Assembly (NCBI GenBank): GCA_032768795.1 | Contig: CP136491.1 | Location: forward strand, 3,164,501 to 3,228,500 | DNA from: Tremella fuciformis | Lineage: Eukaryota; Basidiomycota; Tremellomycetes; Tremellales; Tremellaceae | Length of the DNA stretch: 64,000 bases | Reading direction: 5' to 3' | Shown here: piece by piece, positions 56,310-64,000 of the stretch | How the letters are laid out: each line of letters starts with the position of its first letter | Numbering within the stretch: the stretch's first letter is position 1 | Program-made: the position numbers and the translations under genes | The notes under the pieces: model-generated | What the model was told of the DNA's origin: nothing | Database searches by the model: none | What the model saw: the letters and a program-made list of their open reading frames with translations, nothing else

Positions 56310-58535
56310 TCAACGCGCAAATCCGAGCAACACGTCGAATGTCGTCTTCAATAGGCACAGCCACAGCCAGAAGTAGGCGAGGAGAAGAGGTATAATCACG
56401 TCAGGAATGTCGAGAGGCTTCAGGATTGCCTGCTCGTTTGCCGAGGAACTCGACGATCCTTCAGGCTCTTCGCTGGTAGCCGTTGAAACGTCGGTCCACA
56501 TCGAGTCGGTCGGAGAGGCGACTTGAGCCGCGGACGCTTCATTTGTCGAGCTGAAGAAGGCAGGAAGACCGTTTGTCCTCTTCGTAGTAACTGAGTCGGA
56601 GGGGCAATTGGTGGGAGAGACCTGTCCGTCTGCCTTGACCATGGGTGTCGAGCCCTCACTCGGCCTCGCTTCATCCGTAACTTTTGTCTGCGGCAGAACG
56701 CGGGCAGTTGGCTTTCGGACCTTCGTCGAATCGATTCGACCTATGCCTAATTCGAAAGCAGCGCCATCCTCATCGCTGGAGATCTCGTCATCAGGACATA
56801 CAAGGAATGGTGAATTAGGCTGCGTGGAGGCCGAGAGACTGTCTTGACACGTCGGGGCCGCCGACTCGAGAGGGGTGAAGGCAAACTGCGCGCTGTGCAT
56901 GACGCTCATCTTCTTTCCCATCTCTGCGAGGTCGAGGGAGGGTCGGTTTCGGCTTAACATCGACTCTTGATTAGCGCTACGATGGGACGAGGGTCTTTGT
57001 CGAGAAAGGGGTGGAGACTTGGCGTCGCAAGGCGCCAAAGGGGCACTGTCATTCTCCGTCCGACTTGCGAAGGAGCTGAAGTCATTGGCTGCCGGTGATG
57101 TCGTGCCGCGTGTGCTGACACCCTGACTGGGCGCAGGAATCAAGTTGGAAGACTTGGACGACCTCTTTCGAGACTTCAAACGAATGGCAACAACGCCTCG
57201 ATTAGGATCATCCGTGTCAGAATCGCTTGGCAACGGTAACTCGACTCGCCGGTCAACCAAGCTGGTTGCGCGCCTCCATTTGGGATCACGGCGGTATCCC
57301 TGCAAGGCACTCGCCCAGGCATCTCCGCTGCCGATTTCGCCATCATTGCTGGACACTGCTACGGAATAGTCGGTATCCAGCGCGAGGGCGGAGCGAAGTT
57401 CCGATTGCGCGGCTAGGCCATGTCGCTTGGACCGACCATATCGCCGGAGGACATTGCGCAGAGCCTTATCGAGTTCTTGAGGAGATACCATCGACCGCTG
57501 GCTGTCGGCGAGTTGGTTCGCAGCTCGTAAAGGCGTCGAAGGCGTCTTGTTCTCTTTAGAGTCATAATCGATATTCGCGGAGAAAATGTGACTCGGCGCG
57601 ATTGGTTTGATATGAGACAGCTCCTTGACAAGCTCGGTCTCCCCTTCATGGGAAGGGAGCAAGCCCACTTCTCCTCTCTCGGATTCGCTTCCAGGTGACG
57701 ATGCGACCACTTTTGGGGAGGGACGATTCTTGTCTCTGTTGAGGGACATCGGCGTGGTCATCTCCCAGGGCGAGTCACCGGCAGAGACGGGGAGGGGCGC
57801 TTCGTTGCACCTCGGTGAGGATATAGCAGTGCGCCAGTGTCGAATGTTGTCCGGCGTCCAGCCTGGCTCGCCTTCAAGGGAAGCGTCCCCGAGACTTGTC
57901 AGCTGGTGACGCGGCGTCTCGCATCCACCCAAATCCTTCTCGTGGATTTGCTCAGGTCGCTCGCAAGACACTTGCTTGTTGAACGGGTAAGGAAGCGGAT
58001 AAGTGAGAGCATCGACGATGATGCTGTCATCCTTGTGTTGTGCGAGAATCTCCTCTTCAACCGAGTTGGTCATCATCAGTGGCCCCTTGCTCGTTGGGCC
58101 GAGTGGGACCTGAGGCCATCCCTCGTCACTCATCTTGTCCGTCGCGCTGGGCTTGCTTACCGAGCTGCCGAGTCCAGCGCCGTCACTCGGCTCGGAGGTG
58201 GTAGGGGGCGTAAGCTCGGGCCACTGTTGAGGAACAGGTGCGAGCGGCTGAGGAATGGTGATCGGGGCGGAGGATCGCGCCTCTGGCTGTTGCTGGGTGG
58301 TGAGAACGGGTGAAGATGGCGACGATTTCGATGGAAGTAGCGCCGGGCGTTCGGCCGCGGTCGGAAGGGTGTGCGCCCGTCGCATCCGGCTGACGAAGGG
58401 ATGTACGACAGGATGCTCGTCATCGCCGGCTCGAAGGACGGTCGCCGGGGCGGCAAGGGGGGTACGGCATGTGGTGGCAAGGGGCCGTCGCACCAAGGGA
58501 GGCCGAGTGATGCGTTGTGGGGGTCCGCCGACCAT
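56310..58535 (-). CDS. Tail-anchored disordered protein, unknown
   Basis: Single exon, 741 aa. It is almost wholly Ser/Pro/Glu/Asp-rich and disordered, ending in one hydrophobic helix (VIIPLLLAYFWLWLCLLKTT) six residues from the C-terminus, the layout of a tail-anchored ER or nuclear-envelope protein facing the cytosol. The clearest ordered patches are TPDNIRHWRTAISSP, ELDKALRNVLRRYGRSKR and EIGSGDAWASALQGYRRDPK. The middle carries many S-P sites, which may be kinase targets. No family is recognised. It is rare in this window in having no intron over 2.2 kb. Confidence 0.75.
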   Translation of the reverse strand: MVGGPPQRITRPPLVRRPLATTCRTPLAAPATVLRAGDDEHPVVHPFVSRMRRAHTLPTAAERPALLPSKSSPSSPVLTTQQQPEARSSAPITIPQPLAPVPQQWPELTPPTTSEPSDGAGLGSSVSKPSATDKMSDEGWPQVPLGPTSKGPLMMTNSVEEEILAQHKDDSIIVDALTYPLPYPFNKQVSCERPEQIHEKDLGGCETPRHQLTSLGDASLEGEPGWTPDNIRHWRTAISSPRCNEAPLPVSAGDSPWEMTTPMSLNRDKNRPSPKVVASSPGSESERGEVGLLPSHEGETELVKELSHIKPIAPSHIFSANIDYDSKENKTPSTPLRAANQLADSQRSMVSPQELDKALRNVLRRYGRSKRHGLAAQSELRSALALDTDYSVAVSSNDGEIGSGDAWASALQGYRRDPKWRRATSLVDRRVELPLPSDSDTDDPNRGVVAIRLKSRKRSSKSSNLIPAPSQGVSTRGTTSPAANDFSSFASRTENDSAPLAPCDAKSPPLSRQRPSSHRSANQESMLSRNRPSLDLAEMGKKMSVMHSAQFAFTPLESAAPTCQDSLSASTQPNSPFLVCPDDEISSDEDGAAFELGIGRIDSTKVRKPTARVLPQTKVTDEARPSEGSTPMVKADGQVSPTNCPSDSVTTKRTNGLPAFFSSTNEASAAQVASPTDSMWTDVSTATSEEPEGSSSSSANEQAILKPLDIPDVIIPLLLAYFWLWLCLLKTTFDVLLGFAR

Positions 58536-59679
58536 CTTGGATGAGAGCGAAGAGAAGTCGTCGAAGAGGCTGGGCTGCGCTTCAACGGGTAAGTGCCCTG
58601 TCCTGTCGTTCAGCTTCTTATACCCCGCGTTTCCCGTCCGAAGCCCCAGGCATCAGCGAGGGCGCACCGCCGCTCTGCCCGCCGTCTATCGGCAGCGAAA
58701 CGATACTGTGTGGTGGGGAGATACGCCGGGCAACGAGGCACTCACACGGCAAGCTGCCGGTACCACGCGTTCAACGCCATCCTTTGGGAGATCTCCCCGG
58801 GAGCGTGTAACTGTGTGCGGCAGTGGAGATGGCTTGGGGTCAGCCCGGGACGACAGTGGTGGAGCGGTGAGCTGACGCCGATGTGGGGAGAAGATGAGGA
58901 GGAAATTTATACTGAAAAGCCGAGAAAGAAGTGTCGAATGAGAAAGAGAGCAGCCGAGGAAAGAAGTGAATGGATCAAGTCGCAGCGGGGCAGAGCCGAA
59001 TGGTTCTCGGCAATGTCGACTGCCATGTGATCGCCGCCGGCACCGTTGGGAAGGGGTTCTGAGATGTGAGACCAGCTCGAATTCTTGATCAGACGAAGAT
59101 GTCAAGACTAGAAAAGGGGTGATAAAGACAAGAGAAAGCGACAAACAGAGTCAAGACGCTGACGTAGGTTGACTGTGTCGCGCTCTATGCTCTGTGTACT
59201 GTGTGTGTTGCAATTTCAATTGATCTGGACTTTGCGGGTGATCGGGTCGGATCAGACACATTCGGGCCGGGCGTGTGATGTTCGAGATAACGACGCCAAC
59301 GCAAAGGAGGGCAAAGGGGAACAGCCCAAAGAGGACAAGTGCGACGCCAATCCTCATCCCTCGCTGGCGTAGACAACTTTGTCGTCATCATGGGCAAGCC
59401 GGTCACAGGCGAAGGCTTGTCGACGGGGTGGACCTCATTGCGGGGTCCCTCCGATGCGTTCCGAGCCTCCAGCATGCATCATGCAATACGCCTCTCTCTT
59501 ATTCAAGTCATGCATGAAGGAAAGGCAGTCGCGCTTTCCAGGTGCCACGCGAGCAAACTGCCACTCTCGAGGCTCCCTGGAGCGAAATTGTGTCGTCATC
59601 AACCGCCCCTTCGCCCACCTCTTTCCTCCTCTTCTTCACCTTTTCTAGTCATGTTTTGAACAAACACCTCACCGACATC
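58536..59679. promoter_or_regulatory. 1.1-kb divergent intergenic region
   Basis: Upstream sequence of both the 741-aa gene and the DUF4112 gene. Only short non-conserved ORFs are present. The stretch next to 59640 is pyrimidine-rich, as in other leaders here. Confidence 0.45.
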
Positions 59680-60785
59680 ATGTCGGGCGTACTCGGTTCC
59701 ATCTGGCCCATCTTGTCCTCGTACCGTCCAAATGCCGCCAGGGATCGAAGGTGAGGCTTCTGTGTCGGCTTCGAAGTGGTCCGCTGACGCCCAGGGCGCA
59801 GAAGGAACGACAGCCAGAACGCTTTGGGGCGTTCGAGCCCACCTACATTCCTCCCAGAGCTGGTGTCGCCCGTCCAAGAGACGATGCCGAGGCGCAGCGG
59901 TGAGTCCCACTGTAACCATGTCCCCCCTTCATGCCGCCCACACCCGATATGATGCTTCAGAATCGCTCCGACCTCTGCAAGGGGGAATGGAGAAAGAAAC
60001 ATAAATGCTCTAGAATTACCCTGATCTCGCGTTCCATCCTCGACCTGTCTAGCGTACGTTGAGGAGTCTTGATGCTGATAGTCAGAATGTACAATCACAT
60101 CCGTACCGTCGCGTACTGGCTCGACGCCTCCCCGCTGCTAGCAGACCTGGGGTTACCATTCAGGGTCAGTCCTCGCACAGACCCTCTCTACATATCTGCT
60201 CACGTCCAGGCCGGACTCGACGACATCATCTCTCTCGTGCCAATCTACGGAGACATCATCTCCGGCATACTGCAGCTTTACCAAGTCTGGCTTTGCTTCA
60301 TGTTCGGTGTCCCTCGAGCGATCCTTCAATGGATGGTCAGCTCTTCCCACGGAAGCGCGTCTTTGACTGACACCCAGCTCTTCAACGTCATTCTTGACGT
60401 TATAGTGGGCATCGTGCCCATCATCGGTGACCTCATCGACAACCTGTTCAAATCGAACCTGCGCAATCTGGCATTGCTCGAAGACTGGCTGCTTACGGCC
60501 CAGGAAGCAGAACGTTACCACATTCTCATTATGCCCGATGGTGCCGAATATCTGCCCAGACCCAAGAGCGCTTCCAGTTGGACCAGCTGGTTCGGGGGAA
60601 GTGGAGCTGGGGCCGACGATGTCAGGGAGAGGGAAAGGCGAGATGGACGTGTGAGCAAGACCAGACGCATGCGGAAAGACGAGGGAGCGGATCCAGCGTA
60701 TGCCGCGTCGGCATCCGCCAGTGGACCGAGCAGTCGCACAAGAGCCAGAGACCGACCCTCGACCGCGGCTACAGGATCTGAATGA
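59680..60785 (+). CDS. DUF4112 membrane protein
   Basis: Five exons (59680-59750, 59795-59899, 60086-60164, 60210-60335, 60378-60785) give 262 aa. The DUF4112 core shows two related halves: GLDDIISLVPIYGDIISGIL, then FGVPRAILQWM and LFNVILDVIVGIVPIIGDLI with NLFKSNLRNLALLEDWL. Each GDxI-type hairpin is likely a re-entrant or membrane helix pair. The N-terminus has FEPTYIPPRAG. The tail is basic and Ser-rich. The family is widespread in bacteria and fungi and has no defined function. The second intron (186 nt) is the longest in the window, so a missed small exon is possible. Confidence 0.85.
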
Positions 60786-60928
60786 GATATTGTTATGTAC
60801 ATCAGACAAAAATGTAGCTGTCACAATGTAGCTATTATATGAAGTAAACGGGTTGACTGTAGTTCCTCAGCCCGTTCAAAAGTAGCAGGTATCGAGGGCC
60901 CTCAAGGACTAGGCTTGTTCAAGGACTT

Positions 60929-61783
60929 TCAGCACCCGTTCACAGAAGAGGGCCTGTGTTGTGTACCATTCGCCAGCTGAGTTTGTACCAGGGAAGAGAC
61001 GTCGCCTACCGTCCAAGCGTTGAGAACGTCTGTGCGTAACGTTTCGTGACTTTCCTCAGTCTCGTCCATTCCCAAGGACCGTAGGTCAGAGCCACAGGCT
61101 GCGATCGCATCGTTGATTGCCAGGATACCGGTTGCATTTGACGGCAGCGGAGTCGATTCTGTGACATTGTCCCGCACTGCCCTTGTAGCAAAGTGTTCGG
61201 GCATCAGCTGCGCGCGCATCTGCAAGCTGGCGGAGGCTTCGGGCCAGCGAAGAAAAAGCTCCCACAAGCGGTACGTCATCTCTGCTGGAGTAGATAGTCT
61301 CCACCGGCGTTCGTCCAGTAAGCTTCGGGTAGGAGGGGGAGCCCTCTTGATCGTCGTATTGGCATCTCCGGGGAGCAGCAAAGTATCATCTGTGAGCGTG
61401 AAGTGGACCTCGAGGGCGATTGCAAGCATGGTCTTGAAATTGTCGAGCTTCCGTCTCACTTCAGCGAGATATCCGCGGTTCTGCTCGATCGCGTAGGACT
61501 CTTCCGCAGTCGGCTCACGTCCGTGGAGCCCGGATGTGAGCCGAACTTCGAAATTGGAGAGGCTGCTGATGGCCGCCTCAGGCGTGTCCCAGGCGTCGAA
61601 ATAGCTGTAACAGTCTTCTAGCACCCCGGACATGCATCTACACAAGTGTCGAGTCCGATCGTTGAGTGTACTATCTTCAATGGCCTTGTGGACGGCACGC
61701 ACGGCCGTCCAGCTGGGCTCGACTTGGAAGTCAGGACGCGTCGGGTCTATCACGTACGGAAGGCTCGTGACAGAGTTTGGCAT
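60929..61783 (-). CDS. Unrecognised protein, right-edge family member 1
   Basis: Single exon from MPNSVTSLPYVIDPTRPDF, 284 aa; the same frame stays open 71 codons upstream but without convincing sequence. Helical and mixed-charge, with WTAVRAVHKAIEDSTLNDRT and YLAEVRRKLDNFKTMLAIAL. No signal peptide, membrane segment or known motif. Its plan resembles that of the gene at 62683-63636: a short N-terminal Y-x-I-(D/N)-P start, an R-A-x-x-x-x-(I/T)-E helix, then P-T-x-E-E. Confidence 0.6.
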   Translation of the reverse strand: MPNSVTSLPYVIDPTRPDFQVEPSWTAVRAVHKAIEDSTLNDRTRHLCRCMSGVLEDCYSYFDAWDTPEAAISSLSNFEVRLTSGLHGREPTAEESYAIEQNRGYLAEVRRKLDNFKTMLAIALEVHFTLTDDTLLLPGDANTTIKRAPPPTRSLLDERRWRLSTPAEMTYRLWELFLRWPEASASLQMRAQLMPEHFATRAVRDNVTESTPLPSNATGILAINDAIAACGSDLRSLGMDETEESHETLRTDVLNAWTVGDVSSLVQTQLANGTQHRPSSVNGC

Positions 61784-62270
61784 GGCTGCGCGGTAGCTGT
61801 ACAGGCTAGCGTTATGAGGATTGGTCGAATGGCAACGAGGAAGGCAAAGACTGTGGCCGGTGAATGTGTTCAGTAGCTGTTGAAAGTAAGTGGCGACAGA
61901 CGAGTGCAGCTGCCATTGGATCGTTGCTCTGCGAAGCCCTACTACCTGCTGTGCTGTGCTCAGCTGAAAGGGCCTTGCGGTAATTTGCAATGGCAAAGAA
62001 AGGGGCTGGCGCTTCTTGAAGCAAACAACAATGCATACTGGACCTCAGGAATCATGAAGCTGCGCAATTGAGACACGGCCATCGAGGAAGCTATGGGGAG
62101 TGGTGGCGGATGCCGTTCAAATACCTGCTTCTGGACGCGAAAACAGCGCGGAGCCAAGGCTGCATGGGCGGCGAGACCTGCTGCTTCTTATTGGTGTGTT
62201 GCCACGGTGAAAGTTGTTTGTGTAGCAGTCCGATCAATGAAGGTCAGCGAAGATCGGCAACGGGCAGCAC
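61784..62270. other. Intergenic region
   Basis: Upstream region of the 284-aa gene and 3' flank of the small gene. Nothing else is supported. Confidence 0.4.
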
Positions 62271-62626
62271 CTATTCGCAAAAGCTCTGACACTTCTGCGA
62301 TGCCAGTAAAGTGCGACAGTACCTACTGAACCGAGTGGCTTCTGTAAAGCAGCAAGAGCTGTGAGAGCCTTGTCGGTCAAGCACACGAAGCGAAATGTAT
62401 ATGCCCAGTACTCGTCATTTGTCGTGTCATGGCTATCATTCCACGTCTTGTCGACAAGTCTCTGAAACATTGGTGGGAAAAGTGGCACGTCTGCTGTAGA
62501 GTGGAGGGCACAGTTTTCCCGGAAGAAATATGGCCGCTCCTGTTGCGGTCAACGACCGTGCGTGTATGCCGAACATCAGTGGAGATCTGATAGGATTCAT
62601 ACTTCGTCGTCTACAACGTACAGCAT
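62271..62626 (-). CDS. Small unknown protein (86 aa)
   Basis: Three exons (62603-62626, 62327-62539, 62271-62294) close in frame: MLYVVDDE joins ERPYFFRENCALHSTADVPL, then MFQRLVDKTWNDSHDTTNDE and ALTALAALQKPLGS, ending KCQSFCE. The first intron (63 nt) has a GTATGA donor and GTTGAC branch. The second would be only 32 nt; read-through would give a different C-terminus ending near 62234. No family recognised. It lies between two unknown genes on the same strand. Confidence 0.4.
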
Positions 62627-62682
62627 AAGGAGAACATATAAGGCTCTTTGCCAAGTGGAAGCCTGCTCAAGGAGTAGTAGGT

Positions 62683-63636
62683 TTATACTTGTGTAGAAGG
62701 CTGCAGTGATGAGGCTTGAGAGCTTTGGGTTCGAGCCAGTTTACTCTTGAAATTGTTGATCAAGTCATCATACTTGGTCCCTCTGTCTCGCCGATGCTCC
62801 TCAACGTTTACTGTGAGCAACTCCGGTAAGGCATGTAGCACGGCGTCAAGGGCTGCCGCAGGCGGATCGCACTCGGTTTGCTGGTCCAGTAGCTCCGCAA
62901 ATTCCCGCATCGGTTGAGCGATACATTGGACACCGAGCGAGCTCGTTCTCTTGCGCAAGCCCTCGCAATACGTCTTCAAGTCATCACCGGAAGGTCTGCT
63001 CAAAGCTGCAAGGTGAGGGGACGCGAACGTATGCGCCTCTCTCCTGCGTCGATGCTCCGGAGGCCGGACGAAGTCCCACGAGTTTGGGTCGAGATCGTTG
63101 GGATTTGGCTTTCGTACTAGTCTAATCCTTTGCCGTACAGGCGCGAGATCTTCACTCAGGCTGAGCGGGACGAGTGTTTCGACGAGCGGAGATTGGTTGT
63201 CAGGATTTTCCAGCCATTGAGGACTTGTCGACACCAACCAGCTATCCATCAGTTCAGCCTGTCTCCCAGAGACTTGCTGAGAGCACGTTTTGATACTGTT
63301 GCGACATCTAGGATGCACAGCAGTCCAGGATGCACTCAAACGAGCCTCTTCGTCCGTGGGATGGGCCTTCGCGCTTGCTTGTTGTAGGAGTCTGCATGTG
63401 GCGTCCAGGTCATCAGTAGGCAGCCCGTGAAACTCCACAAGGCTTTTCAGGTGCAAGTATCGTTGTCGTAGCGTCTCGAATTTTCTCCTGTCCCGCCTGT
63501 GAAGTGCATGTGCTTCCTCCAGGGTTTCCTCCATTGCCCGCACGAAGTGCATACTGCCCTCTATCGACCATTCTTCAGAGAATGGATTGATCGTGTATGG
63601 CTCGATATTCGTTGGTTGAGCTGGGGCAGTCGACAT
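62683..63636 (-). CDS. Unrecognised protein, right-edge family member 2
   Basis: Single exon from MSTAPAQPTNIEPYTINPFS, 317 aa. Largely helical and charged: FVRAMEETLEEAHALHRRDR, FETLRQRYLHLKSLVEFHGL, and a C-terminal EEHRRDRGTKYDDLINNFKS. The middle is Arg/Pro-rich (RIRLVRKPNPNDLDPNSWDF). No signal peptide, membrane helix or family motif. The frame extends further upstream to 63789, but the chosen ATG starts the well-formed part. Possible distant paralogue of the 60929-61783 gene. Confidence 0.6.
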   Translation of the reverse strand: MSTAPAQPTNIEPYTINPFSEEWSIEGSMHFVRAMEETLEEAHALHRRDRRKFETLRQRYLHLKSLVEFHGLPTDDLDATCRLLQQASAKAHPTDEEARLSASWTAVHPRCRNSIKTCSQQVSGRQAELMDSWLVSTSPQWLENPDNQSPLVETLVPLSLSEDLAPVRQRIRLVRKPNPNDLDPNSWDFVRPPEHRRRREAHTFASPHLAALSRPSGDDLKTYCEGLRKRTSSLGVQCIAQPMREFAELLDQQTECDPPAAALDAVLHALPELLTVNVEEHRRDRGTKYDDLINNFKSKLARTQSSQASSLQPSTQV

Positions 63637-64000
63637 GATTGTTGAGTAATGTAACTGAGCTGTATGATGGGTCGCAAATGGTAAAGAGAGTGGTGTGAGA
63701 GTTGGCCCCTCCCCCCGTTTTCTAGCGTGCAACGCTCTAAGAAGGCTGTGCAAAGGAGGGCAAGAAGGCTGGAGCGATCCCTTGGCCACTCGGCAGTTGG
63801 AGTGTAAGACGCAACTTCGTGACTTCGAAGGCTCAGAATCATGATTGCGCTGGCAAGAAGAACGCCAGCATCAGCTGCAACTTTGAGAGCATCGGCAGTT
63901 GCTTCTTAGCTGGCTGGTGCCCATACGATGCGCCTCAGTGCTGCACATTTGATCCAGGCGATCTCCGGCCCTATACGCACGGATCAGATTTGCTGCGCAT
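63637..64000. other. Right-edge sequence
   Basis: Upstream flank of the 317-aa gene; no feature is supported to the window end. Confidence 0.4.

Overview
The window is nuclear DNA of a basidiomycete fungus, most likely a yeast-forming lineage such as Tremellomycetes. The evidence is short introns (mostly 32-70 nt) with CTNAC/CTGAC branch sites about 5-12 nt before the acceptor, intron-dense genes on both strands, and recognisable basidiomycete proteins (two-module ectodomain membrane protein, GPI-type aspartic protease, GT32 mannosyltransferase). I rebuilt most genes by hand and checked that exon lengths sum to a multiple of three. The species is not identified.

Layout, left to right. 1-1711 is most of a Mutator-like (MULE) transposase running off the left edge. 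2386-7358 holds a single-pass membrane protein, a Gly/Tyr-rich micropeptide whose start codon is split by an intron, ISD11 and a lectin-GH5 glucanase. 7359-12563 is a 5.2-kb gene-free control region ahead of a Pho85-type cyclin (12564-15081). A GT32 glycosyltransferase follows. 17467-19730 is a complete DNA transposon with a pogo-like transposase, long inverted repeats and a 9-bp target duplication.

19872-29829 is the most interesting block: a compact run of six genes. They are a Zn2Cys6 regulator, a DUF1445/D-glutamate-cyclase-family enzyme, an ACS-family MFS permease, a PF04199 cyclase-fold hydrolase, a 2-oxoglutarate/Fe(II) oxygenase and a RidA-type imine deaminase. It reads as an uncharacterised catabolic or nitrogen-salvage cluster (uptake, oxygenation, hydrolysis, clean-up of reactive imines) with its own regulator. 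Three of its promoter regions carry CCG-N4-CGG, a plausible Zn2Cys6 site, and the transposon borders it.

30082-47550 is mostly housekeeping: CDC26, a GPI-type aspartic protease with altered catalytic motifs, a small secreted protein, SLH1 (ribosome quality control helicase, apparently lacking its last domain), BFR2, a DUF2015 protein, an R3H-associated protein and ARF6. 47821-63636 holds a 1146-aa disordered protein, a Myb/SANT-like factor, NAA50 and PTH2 as a divergent pair, a 741-aa tail-anchored protein, a DUF4112 protein, and three unrecognised same-strand genes at the right edge. I see no rRNA, tRNA or CRISPR that I can support.
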